NCBI GenBank assembly: GCA_039808845.1
Contig: JBDHTS010000109.1
Coordinates: 1-6,151 of the forward strand
Length of the DNA stretch: 6,151 nucleotides
DNA from: JBDHTS01 sp039808845
GTDB lineage: Bacteria > Pseudomonadota > Alphaproteobacteria > Micavibrionales > Micavibrionaceae
Reading direction: 5' to 3'
In this document: positions 1 through 5,690 of the stretch, one piece after another
Layout: each line of letters opens with the position of its first letter
Numbering within the stretch: position 1 is the first letter of the stretch
The notes under the pieces: model-generated
Seen by the model: the letters and a program-made list of their open reading frames with translations, nothing else
Databases searched by the model: none
Told to the model about the DNA's origin: nothing
Made by a program: the position numbers and the translations under genes

Positions 1-2
1 AA

Positions 3-407
3 CGTGAATCTTTATTGAAAGATTATGGTTTTGCCTGGGTAACCCTGGCATTTTTCCTGTTTTCACTCGTGCTCCATTGGGTTTTTGGCTGGTATGCCTA
101 TGAAGATGAACAAAAGGCCCTGGGACACCCGGTGGAAACAGCGGGCTATGCCGTGGAAATGCTCCGCGATACCTTTGAAAACTGGCAGTCCGAGTTTCTG
201 CAGCTGCTATGGCAGGTAGGGGGATTGGCCGTTCTACTCTATGTCGGATCTCCCCAGTCCAAGGAAGGGGACGACCGTATGGAGGCAAAGCTCGATGCCA
301 TCCTGAAACAGCTGGATCCGGTGAAAGGCAAAATGCTCATCGAAGACATCGACAATGCCTATGCCGGGCGGCATACGGATACGGTCAATCCCATATCCAG
401 AAAATAA
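3..407 (+). CDS. DUF6766-type small membrane protein, 5' end cut by window
   Basis: The reading frame is open to the left edge (codons for R-E-S-L-L precede the first possible TTG at 15), so the true start almost certainly lies outside the window and the TTG should not be taken as the start. The product is a small inner-membrane protein of unknown function. There is a hydrophobic segment near the N-terminus (FAWVTLAFFLFSLVLHWVFG), a soluble stretch with the motif 'LRDTFENWQSEFLQLLWQ', a second hydrophobic segment (about VGGLAVLLYVG), then 'GSPQSKEGDDR' and a charged tail. The FENWQSEFLQ and GS.(Q/E)SK signatures are what I know from the DUF6766 family, which is common in proteobacteria and actinobacteria and has no established biochemical role. 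It ends at TAA 405-407, 17 bp before the 3' end of the convergent tRNA gene. No clear hairpin terminator separates the two. Confidence 0.8.
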   Translation, partial: RESLLKDYGFAWVTLAFFLFSLVLHWVFGWYAYEDEQKALGHPVETAGYAVEMLRDTFENWQSEFLQLLWQVGGLAVLLYVGSPQSKEGDDRMEAKLDAILKQLDPVKGKMLIEDIDNAYAGRHTDTVNPISRK

Positions 408-424
408 CGATAAGTAAGTTTAAT

Positions 425-511
425 TGGTGCCCAGAAGAGGACTCGAACCTCCACGATGTTGCCACCACAAGTACCTGAAACTTGCGCGTCTACCAATTCC
501 GCCATCTGGGC
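425..511 (-). tRNA. tRNA-Leu (anticodon CAG)
   Basis: The 87-nt gene reads on the minus strand from 511 to 425 and encodes its own CCA (complement of 425-427). The acceptor stem GCCCAGA pairs fully with TCTGGGC. The anticodon stem CAAGT/ACTTG encloses the 7-nt loop TTCAGGT, placing the anticodon CAG at 477-475, so it decodes CUG. The T arm is GGAGG-TTCGAGT-CCTCT with one G-U pair. The D loop has the usual GG, and a long variable arm (class II) is present as expected for leucine. A promoter lies immediately upstream. No convincing intrinsic terminator is seen after the CCA. Confidence 0.97.
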
Positions 512-529
512 TTATAAAGACAGCGGGAT

Positions 530-558
530 TTTCTAGCTTATAGGGATGGGAATGTCAA
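530..558 (-). promoter_or_regulatory. sigma70-type promoter of tRNA-Leu
   Basis: On the minus strand a perfect -35 hexamer TTGACA (complement of 553-558) is followed after exactly 17 bp by TAGAAA (complement of 530-535), matching 4 of 6 bases of the -10 consensus. Transcription would start near 523, about a dozen bases before the tRNA 5' end at 511, a typical short tRNA leader. The element is in the right place and orientation to be the dedicated promoter. This is a motif prediction only. Confidence 0.72.
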
Positions 559-616
559 ATGGGTTTATGATGTGTTAATATCCGAAAATAGGCATGCCGG
601 GTCCTGGCCGCCTCTC

Positions 617-648
617 TTAACCGTCTCTTAAACGCTTGGCCTTATGCT
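617..648 (+). promoter_or_regulatory. CtrA-type box and putative -10 upstream of the receiver/pseudo-GGDEF gene
   Basis: TTAA at 617-620 and TTAA at 628-631 are separated by exactly 7 bases, the spacing of the full CtrA recognition sequence TTAA-N7-TTAA(C); the base after the second half is A (632), then C. The two halves are part of an exact 7-base direct repeat, CTCTTAA at 614-620 and 625-631, offset by 11 bp (one helical turn). A possible -10, TATGCT, sits at 643-648. That puts the box over the expected -35 region, the usual arrangement at CtrA-activated promoters; no good TTGACA is present. The start codon is at 694. The box and spacing are seen; CtrA binding is inferred. Confidence 0.5.
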
Positions 649-693
649 TGATGCTGCGAAGGCAACAGACTTCTCTTGAAGGGCGCTCCTGCC

Positions 694-1536
694 ATGAAAA
701 TCCTCGTCATAGACCGCGATACCCTGACGACGCAGCTCATCCGCTCGAAGCTGGAGGCGATGGGTCATACCGTCATCGATGAGGCGGTCAAGAACACGGC
801 GCTGGAGCGTCTGGGACGCGAGGAGTTCGACGCTGTGTTTTTCGATCCCGCCCCGCAGAACAACGCCCGGCCCGTCGTGCTGGGCATCCGCCGCGCCGTC
901 AAGAATTATCCCTATGTCGTGCTGATGTCGCAGGATCTGAGCCGTGAGGAGGCCTTGAAATCCGGCGCCAACGATGTACTGGTCAAGCCGCTGGATGCTT
1001 CGCGCCTGGAACCGATCATCGACAATGCCTCACGCCTGACGAAGCTCATTCGCCGCATCGGCGATGACTCGGAGGATTTTCCGTCCGCCGGGGGCGTGAT
1101 CGCCAAATCCGCCTTCAACCAGCTGTTCCTGTCGGGCATAGACCGTGCCGACCGTTACGGCGAACGCACGTTTCTCGTGTTTATCGGCATTCAGAACGAC
1201 AAGGAAATCCTGGAGCTGGACGGGCCGTACGCGGCGGAGTTTTCCGCCGCCAAGCTGTCGCAGTATCTCGTCCGCCTGCGCCGTCAGTCGGATATCATCG
1301 CCCAGACGGGGAAAAGCGAATACTGCCTGATGCTTCAGCGCCCCATGTATGAGACGGAGCCGGTGGATGCCGCCAACCGCTTTGCCGAAGCGCTGGGAAA
1401 AATGGAAGATATCTGCATCAACGAACTGTCGGAGGTGAAAGTATATATCCGGCTTATCGATCTGCCCGTCGGATCCAAAATCACCGAACATTCCATCGTC
1501 TACAGCAAGAAGAAGGCCCAGGCCGGAAAAACCTGA
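694..1536 (+). CDS. response-regulator receiver domain fused to a degenerate GGDEF domain
   Basis: The 280-residue protein has a receiver domain (about residues 1-120) and a GGDEF-like domain (about 135-270). The receiver keeps acidic residues D7 and D9 (IDRD, where most have DDD), phospho-acceptor D51, S79 at the Thr/Ser switch position and K98-P99, so phosphorylation is plausible. The second half starts like GGDEF (FNQLFLSGIDRADRYGERTF), but the motif itself reads GKSEY (206-210). The two aspartates of the usual 'DxD' strand are G165 and Q167, and the C-terminal part is short. Diguanylate cyclase activity is therefore very unlikely. An RxxD motif (R197-D200) sits exactly five residues before the degenerate signature, as in the c-di-GMP inhibitory site, so it may bind c-di-GMP as an effector. 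I chose ATG 694 (MKILVIDRD, the normal receiver beginning, with GAAGGG ten bases upstream) over an in-frame TTG at 676. No histidine kinase is adjacent. The gene is monocistronic, between a CtrA-type box and a terminator. Confidence 0.85.
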   Translation: MKILVIDRDTLTTQLIRSKLEAMGHTVIDEAVKNTALERLGREEFDAVFFDPAPQNNARPVVLGIRRAVKNYPYVVLMSQDLSREEALKSGANDVLVKPLDASRLEPIIDNASRLTKLIRRIGDDSEDFPSAGGVIAKSAFNQLFLSGIDRADRYGERTFLVFIGIQNDKEILELDGPYAAEFSAAKLSQYLVRLRRQSDIIAQTGKSEYCLMLQRPMYETEPVDAANRFAEALGKMEDICINELSEVKVYIRLIDLPVGSKITEHSIVYSKKKAQAGKT

Positions 1537-1635
1537 TCATGCCGACGTATGGCGGGCGGCGATAGCTTGACTCTTTCAGCCTTCTCCGGCATCCTGACGG
1601 CATCAACAGCCGTATTGCGCCTTTAAAGCCTGAAC

Positions 1636-1660
1636 AGCCCCGCTTTCGCAGCGGGGCTTT
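1636..1660 (+). terminator. intrinsic terminator after the receiver/pseudo-GGDEF gene
   Basis: A perfect 9-bp stem AGCCCCGCT/AGCGGGGCT (1636-1644 with 1650-1658) encloses a 5-base loop TTCGC and runs into TTT. The T tract is short, but the stem is GC-rich and stable. It lies 100 bp after the stop codon at 1536. A second, smaller inverted repeat follows directly (TGCCG-TTTC-CGGCA, 1660-1673). Confidence 0.8.
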
Positions 1661-1717
1661 GCCGTTTCCGGCATCCCGATCAACGCAGCGGCGATCATTT
1701 TTTCCAGGAGAACAATC

Positions 1718-2056
1718 ATGACGACCTTTATGCCCCTCGATGAAAACAGCAATCCGGTACCCGCCTTGCGGTTGATACCGGGGGCTGCCCATACGATCAA
1801 TGCGACAACTGGCGCGTCGGCCCGGAACAGCACGGCTTTCGGGGCCAATACGCGTATTGTATCTCTGTATGCTACCGGGCCTGTGTATGTCCGCTTCGGT
1901 GACAATACGGCATCCGCAGCGCCGACGGACCATTACTATCCTTCAGGCATTTATTATGATTTTGCCATAGGCGGCGGCCGATCGGTACAGTACGGGTATG
2001 TGGCCGTACGAGCCGTACAGTCCGATTGCGCGATCTATGTTTCAGAAAAAGAATAG
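1718..2056 (+). CDS. small conserved hypothetical protein, phage-flavoured
   Basis: The 112-residue product has no signal peptide, membrane segment or cysteine pair (one Cys near the C-terminus) and is rich in Ala, Thr, Gly, Tyr and Val, suggesting a small beta-sandwich. An excellent Shine-Dalgarno, AGGAG at 1706-1710, lies seven bases before the ATG. The order 'TRIVSLYATGPVYVRFGD', then 'YYPSGIYYDFAIG', then 'VAVRAV...CAIYVSE' recalls small proteins found near head or tail genes of tailed phages and in proteobacterial prophages, where a strand like 'lyAtg.vyv.fG' is followed by 'yPag..e.f.v..g' and a final 'vyVse'. That likeness is from memory of pattern, not a search. No other phage gene is in the window, so it may be a domesticated remnant or simply an uncharacterised cellular protein. 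It follows a terminator, has no obvious promoter in the 45 bp between, and ends 2 bp from the recR stop on the other strand. Confidence 0.7.
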   Translation: MTTFMPLDENSNPVPALRLIPGAAHTINATTGASARNSTAFGANTRIVSLYATGPVYVRFGDNTASAAPTDHYYPSGIYYDFAIGGGRSVQYGYVAVRAVQSDCAIYVSEKE

Positions 2057-2058
2057 GA

Positions 2059-2658
2059 TTATAAGGCCGCCCGGGATTTCAGGGCCGTGGCGATCGTCCC
2101 GTCGTCCAGATGGTCCAGCTCGCCGCCTACGGGAACGCCATGGGCCAGACGGGTGATCCGGACCGAAGAATCATGCTGCAGCCGGTCCGTCAGGTAATGG
2201 GCAGTCGTCTGCCCGTCCACCGTGGCGCTCAGGGCCAGAATAACCTCTGTGATGCCTTCCTCACGCACCTTGTTGATGAGGGAGTCTATACGCAGCTGGG
2301 CAGGCGTCATGCCGTTCAGGGCCGACAGAACGCCGCCTAGGCAATGATATAGCCCTTTATAGACGCCCGTCCGCTCGATCGCCCAGAGATCGGACACTTG
2401 CGCCACAACACAGAGGACGGACCGGTTGCGGCTGTCGGAACGGCAAATGGTGCAGGGATCGCCCGTATCGAAGTTGCCGCAATGCGTGCAGGTTTTAACC
2501 ACCTGCCCGGCGTCCGTTAATGCGCTTGTTAGCGGGTCCATGGCCTTGTCGCGGTTGCTGAGCAGATGAAGGGCGATGCGCCGCCCTGAGCGGGGGCCCA
2601 GTCCCGGCAAAGCGGCCAGGGCGCGAATCAGCTGATCGAGCGCTCCGGTTTCTTTCAT
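2059..2658 (-). CDS. recR: recombination mediator protein RecR
   Basis: RecR works with RecO (and RecF) in the cytoplasm to load RecA onto SSB-coated single-stranded DNA at gaps; it forms a ring or clamp on DNA. The 199-residue length is normal. An N-terminal helix-hairpin-helix (LPGLGPRSGRRIALHLL, about 17-33) is followed by a four-cysteine zinc finger, C57-x2-C60 and C69-x2-C72, then a TOPRIM domain (about 80-175) and the C-terminal 'LAHGVPVGGELDHLDDGT' region. Oddities: the first TOPRIM strand reads LCVVA, so the usual glutamate (VVE) is Ala86, and the usual VEG is VDG (D148). The ATG at 2658 is one base after the lolA stop (TAG-C-ATG) and there is no good ribosome site of its own, so translation is probably coupled to lolA. 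In many bacteria recR instead follows dnaX and ybaB. Confidence 0.96.
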   Translation of the reverse strand: MKETGALDQLIRALAALPGLGPRSGRRIALHLLSNRDKAMDPLTSALTDAGQVVKTCTHCGNFDTGDPCTICRSDSRNRSVLCVVAQVSDLWAIERTGVYKGLYHCLGGVLSALNGMTPAQLRIDSLINKVREEGITEVILALSATVDGQTTAHYLTDRLQHDSSVRITRLAHGVPVGGELDHLDDGTIATALKSRAAL

Positions 2659-2659
2659 G

Positions 2660-3289
2660 CTACTGATTGTAATGCTCGCTTTTGCCGTGAAGCGGGTCGC
2701 GGTATACGAACAGCTTGCTGTCCAGCTTAATTCCCGATTCCAGCTGGAACAATTCCACTTCCGTGATCGCGCCTGTGCCGTCCACCACGCGCCATTTTTT
2801 CAGGCGGAAAGGATTGTCCTGAAAGGCCAGGGTCAGGGATCCCGCGCTGGAATCGTTCGTCTGCACCAGCTTGATCAGGATCAACCCGCCGCGGCGGCTG
2901 ACTTCCTTCACTGTCAGATCGTCCTTCAGTTTCAGATTTTTTCGCAAAAGGAAGTCCGCGAGAGTCTGGCCGATGGGCGCATTGCTCTGCTGCTTCATCT
3001 GGGAATCGTAAAAATAGATGAAGAAACCGTCGGCTACGACGAAATCCTGGGTATTGTCGTACTCAAACCGCAGTCTTCCCGGGCGCGAAAGATAGAACGT
3101 GCCGATCATCTGCGTGCCATCATTGGCGGTCTGCAGAAACCGGGCTTTCGCGGTTGTCAGGCTTTGCAGATAGCGTTCCGCCCGGATAACATCCGGAGCG
3201 CGTTTATCGGCAGCGCTTTGAGCGGAAGCAATAACGGGAAACAGGGCAAAAGCCAGAAAAAGCAAAAAAGTCCTCATGCCGCTATTCAT
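2660..3289 (-). CDS. lolA: outer-membrane lipoprotein carrier protein LolA
   Basis: LolA is the periplasmic chaperone that takes mature lipoproteins from the LolCDE transporter in the inner membrane and hands them to the outer membrane. The 209-residue precursor begins with a signal peptide (MNSGMRTFLLFLAFALFPVIASA), with probable cleavage after A23 (ASA|Q). Family signatures are 'FLQTANDG....GTFYLSRPGRLRFEYD' (51-78, including the conserved RPGxLRF strand), 'FFIYFYDSQMKQ' (89-100), and the closing part 'KKWRVVDGTGAITEVELFQLESG' with 'LDSKLFVYRDP'. Length is normal for the family. ATG 3289 is preferred over the in-frame ATG at 3277 because GGAAAG lies seven bases upstream of the former. It is preceded by the M23 peptidase gene (43 bp) and runs one base into recR. 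Confidence 0.92.
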   Translation of the reverse strand: MNSGMRTFLLFLAFALFPVIASAQSAADKRAPDVIRAERYLQSLTTAKARFLQTANDGTQMIGTFYLSRPGRLRFEYDNTQDFVVADGFFIYFYDSQMKQQSNAPIGQTLADFLLRKNLKLKDDLTVKEVSRRGGLILIKLVQTNDSSAGSLTLAFQDNPFRLKKWRVVDGTGAITEVELFQLESGIKLDSKLFVYRDPLHGKSEHYNQ

Positions 3290-3296
3290 ACAGAAG

Positions 3297-3302
3297 CTTT
3301 CC
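3297..3302 (-). promoter_or_regulatory. ribosome binding site deciding the lolA start
   Basis: GGAAAG on the minus strand lies seven bases before ATG 3289. The internal ATG at 3277 has no comparable site, so the longer form with the four extra residues MNSG is favoured. Confidence 0.55.
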
Positions 3303-3332
3303 GGCGAAAGAAAGGCGGATCTGGACCAGGTA

Positions 3333-4871
3333 TTAGCGAAGCGCCACGGGGGAGGCGGTCTTCTCTTCCCGCGAAGCGACTTTCAGACTGCTGCTGCTGA
3401 GCATGGCGTATTGCTGATTTGTCCGGCTGATGAAGGCCTTGAAGTCCTTAAGCTTTTTGCCGCTCAGACTGTCGGCTTGGGCCATGGTGATCTTGGACGG
3501 GTTGACCTGCACATTGTTGACCAGGACTTCGTAATGCAGGTGAGCGCCCGTTACCCGCCCTGTCCGTCCCACATAGCCGATGATCTGGCCCTGGCGGACA
3601 CGTTGCCCGGCCCGCATGCCGGGGGCGAAACGGCTCATATGCGCATAAGCGGTCTTCATGGAAGCGTTGTGGCGGATGCGGATATATTTGCCGTAGCTGC
3701 TGAATGGGCCGCATTTCTCGATCACGCCGCTGCCGGCGGCATAGATCGGCGTTCCGGACGGAGCCGCGAAGTCCATGCCTTTATGCATCTTGGTATATCC
3801 CAGAACCGGATGCATGCGCAGGCCGAAGCCGGAGGAGATGCGGGCGCCATCCACGGGTGTACGCATCAGGGCTTTGCGGATGCTTTTGCCATCCGGCGTA
3901 TAGTAATCGGCTACGCCATTGACTTCATAACGATAAATCGGAACATCGCGTCCGCCCACGACAAGGCGCGCGTACAGAAGGTCGCCGGTTTTGACGGGAT
4001 CGCCATCTTTCGTTTCGACCTGTTCATAGAGGGTTTCGACCAGATCGCCCTTGCGCAGTTCACGCTGGAAGTCGATGTCATAGGAGTAAATCTTGATCAG
4101 GTCCGCGATGACACTGGATGGAATGCCTGCCTTGGCGGCACTGCCGTAGAGAGAGGTTTCGATGCGGGCTTTGTGGGCATAGACGCGGGTATGGACAGGT
4201 TTTTCAGTCACAGAGGTTTTGTAACCGCCATCCTGTCGCTTCTCCAGAGCCACCGTCTTCAAAGAATCGATCGGCAGGTCGATGCGGGAAAAGGCGTATT
4301 CGCCGCCGTCCTTGCCGGGCGCGAAATGAACCGAGAATTTCTGTCCTGGCTTGAGGGCGCGGGGATCCACGGCGCCTTTCAAGGCTTCCACCATTTCATA
4401 GGCCTCGCCGGCTTCAATGCCCGCATCGTTCAGCAGTTCGGCCAGCGTGTCGCCCCGGCCGATCCTGATCTCGCGATGGGCAGGCTGCCGAGGCGCCGCT
4501 TCGGCCACGGCAGTCTCCTCCTGCACAGGCCTGGCGGCATGGCCTGATTCATACCGGTTCATGCGCTTGCGGTAAAACGCGTAAAGGGAGCTGGCGCGGT
4601 CTTCGTAGGGCGCGGCCGTTTCGGTCGCGGGCAGGAAAGCGTAATCCGCCGGGACGTCAACGGTGGCTTGCGTCCACTGGCCCGATGTCAGGCCCGCCGT
4701 CAGCGCGGAGCCCAGTAACGTCAGTGTAAAGGCGGGAACGATATAGCGCAGACGCATCCGCCCGTTGCGCGTGAACACATAACGGTTCCTCAGGATGACG
4801 GGCCCGCCCAGTTTATTGCAAAGAGTATTCAGGGATTTCTGGAGAATTGTCCGGGATTTGTTACGTATCAT
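3333..4871 (-). CDS. M23-family peptidoglycan endopeptidase (MepM/Csd3-like), membrane-anchored
   Basis: This is a zinc metallopeptidase likely to cut peptide cross-links of peptidoglycan in the periplasm. Numbering is from ATG 4871 (512 residues). There is a short basic cytoplasmic tail, a signal-anchor at about 41-61, a LysM/OapA-like module at about 133-186 ('IGRGDTLAELL...LKPGQKFSV'), a Csd3/MepM-like middle domain (about 210-340) and the LytM/M23 domain (about 347-460). All catalytic elements are present: H363 and D367 (HKGMD) with H446 as zinc ligands, and H411 (YAHM) and H444 of HLH (444-446) as catalytic histidines. It should therefore be active rather than an EnvC-like regulator. The frame is open further, with ATGs at 4913, 4976 and 4991 (552 residues from 4991). 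I prefer 4871 because upstream codons are poor (TTA, ATA, AGT), no start has a good ribosome site, and a predicted promoter would start transcription near 4926. The exact start is uncertain; function is secure at family level. First gene of an apparent operon with lolA and recR. Confidence 0.9.
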   Translation of the reverse strand: MIRNKSRTILQKSLNTLCNKLGGPVILRNRYVFTRNGRMRLRYIVPAFTLTLLGSALTAGLTSGQWTQATVDVPADYAFLPATETAAPYEDRASSLYAFYRKRMNRYESGHAARPVQEETAVAEAAPRQPAHREIRIGRGDTLAELLNDAGIEAGEAYEMVEALKGAVDPRALKPGQKFSVHFAPGKDGGEYAFSRIDLPIDSLKTVALEKRQDGGYKTSVTEKPVHTRVYAHKARIETSLYGSAAKAGIPSSVIADLIKIYSYDIDFQRELRKGDLVETLYEQVETKDGDPVKTGDLLYARLVVGGRDVPIYRYEVNGVADYYTPDGKSIRKALMRTPVDGARISSGFGLRMHPVLGYTKMHKGMDFAAPSGTPIYAAGSGVIEKCGPFSSYGKYIRIRHNASMKTAYAHMSRFAPGMRAGQRVRQGQIIGYVGRTGRVTGAHLHYEVLVNNVQVNPSKITMAQADSLSGKKLKDFKAFISRTNQQYAMLSSSSLKVASREEKTASPVALR

Positions 4872-4932
4872 GGAGCAGCCGCTCAAAACACTCGCCGTCA
4901 GGTTTGGTTCCATACTCAATATCTCAGGAATC

Positions 4933-4961
4933 TTGATAGCACTTTGAACAGGGGATGCCAA
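4933..4961 (-). promoter_or_regulatory. putative sigma70-type promoter for M23 peptidase-lolA-recR
   Basis: On the minus strand TTGGCA (complement of 4956-4961, 5/6 to consensus) and TATCAA (complement of 4933-4938, 4/6) are 17 bp apart. Transcription would begin near 4926. This gives a leader of about 55 bases to ATG 4871, or about 13 to ATG 4913, and excludes the starts at 4976 and 4991. Motif evidence only. Confidence 0.4.
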
Positions 4962-5028
4962 GCCTAAAACCGACATGCCTGTTTTTTCCATTCACAACAA
5001 TGTCTTGGCGAAAATCGGGCAAACGTAC

Positions 5029-5042
5029 GCCTTAAATAAGGC
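5029..5042. repeat. 14-bp inverted repeat between ialB and the M23 peptidase gene
   Basis: GCCTTA and TAAGGC are perfect inverted arms around two central bases. As RNA it would be a small hairpin (5 bp with a 4-base loop). It lies 18 bp after the ialB stop, but no T tract follows on the minus strand, so it is a poor terminator; it could equally be an operator-like site upstream of the M23 gene or chance. Confidence 0.35.
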
Positions 5043-5060
5043 AATCGCTTTCAGGCCGAT

Positions 5061-5588
5061 TTACTGCTGAACGCCGCATTCGCGGGAGATATCGGCATAA
5101 GCCGCGCCCGTGCCTTTCAGGCTGAGCGTGTCCGTCGTTTTGGTGCCCCGGGCGGACACACCTGTCACTGTCAGCTTCGATCCCTTCCGCAGCGCGGCGG
5201 CGATGGCGTTATCGTCATCCGTGGTGCGGGCCCAGGCCGAGTCATCGCGCGTGAAAAGGGTGAAGGTTTTACCGTCGATCGACGCGGTCGCGTCGCTTCC
5301 GTCCTTATAACTGTAGCCTGCGACATAGCTGAACACATTCCGTGTTCCGTCGCCCGGCCGATGGGTCACCAGGGCATAAACGTCGCCCCGGTTCTTTCCT
5401 TTCAAATCGCCTTCCTGGGTGTCGGGATGACTGGCCATGTAGCAGACTTTGTCGTGCCTGTCGCCGATGACATAGGAACCCCATTTGTCATGCTGGGCGA
5501 TCAGGCGGGGATCGGCAGCCTGCGCGCCGGGTGCCGCGGTCATCGCGGACAGGACGGCCAGCAGGGACAGCAAGGCAAGGCGTTTCAT
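5061..5588 (-). CDS. IalB-family (invasion-associated locus B) periplasmic protein
   Basis: The 175-residue precursor carries a signal peptide (MKRLALLSLLAVLSAMTAAP, continuing to AQA), with likely cleavage after residue 24. The mature part follows the IalB pattern: 'KWGSYVIGD...KVCYMASHP' near the start, 'VFSYVAGYSYKDGSDATASIDGKTFTLF', 'AWARTTDDDNAIAAALRKGSKLTVTGVSARGT.T.DTLSLKGT', and a terminal 'ISRECG'. Cysteines C49 and C171, at the family's usual places, probably form a disulfide. IalB was named for erythrocyte invasion in Bartonella, but the family is widespread in free-living alphaproteobacteria and its molecular role is unclear, so no virulence role should be inferred. Start ATG 5588 is well supported by GGAGGT (complement of 5597-5602) eight bases upstream. 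It is divergent from the sigma factor gene. No strong terminator follows. Confidence 0.88.
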   Translation of the reverse strand: MKRLALLSLLAVLSAMTAAPGAQAADPRLIAQHDKWGSYVIGDRHDKVCYMASHPDTQEGDLKGKNRGDVYALVTHRPGDGTRNVFSYVAGYSYKDGSDATASIDGKTFTLFTRDDSAWARTTDDDNAIAAALRKGSKLTVTGVSARGTKTTDTLSLKGTGAAYADISRECGVQQ

Positions 5589-5690
5589 GATCGGTGACCT
5601 CCGGTTTCAAGGAAACAGAGACTATCGTATTCGCCGGCAGAGGTAAATTGTTTCGATGATTCTGGACGAATCCGCGGCAAACCTGATTTA
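5589..5690. promoter_or_regulatory. divergent intergenic region ialB / ECF sigma factor
   Basis: This 102-bp gap must hold the promoters of both genes unless longer leaders exist. On the minus strand a weak pair TTTACC and TAGTCT with 17-bp spacing could serve ialB. On the plus strand I see no clear sigma70 promoter and no clear GGAAC-type ECF promoter for the sigma factor gene. The only firm element is the ialB ribosome site at 5597-5602. Confidence 0.3.

Noticed and set aside
676..693. TTG start six codons before the ATG of the receiver/pseudo-GGDEF gene
   Set aside because: The ATG at 694 gives the normal receiver N-terminus MKILVIDRD and has a usable GAAGGG; the extra six residues add nothing family-like.
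1567..1595. TTGACT 17 bp before CATCCT as a promoter downstream of the receiver gene
   Set aside because: The -10 match is very poor and any transcript would run straight into the terminator at 1636-1660.
1674..1704. GATC...GATC arms followed by six T as a second terminator
   Set aside because: A 4-bp stem with an 11-base loop is too weak; the T run is more likely just the leader of the gene at 1718.
2000..2090. Possible bidirectional terminator at the convergent gene ends (GC-rich GGCC arms and a T-rich run on the minus strand)
   Set aside because: The arms form only about 4 bp with a long loop, and the T-rich run is interrupted and about 20 bases away.
2657..3400. Open frame of 247 codons on the plus strand opposite lolA
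   Set aside because: Antisense to a clear LolA with signal peptide; low-complexity His/Gln-rich translation and no ribosome site.
3276..4547. Long open frame of 423 codons on the plus strand opposite the M23 peptidase and the start of lolA
   Set aside because: It lies wholly antisense to a gene with an intact M23 active site, has no family resemblance and reads as an artefact of GC-rich codon use.
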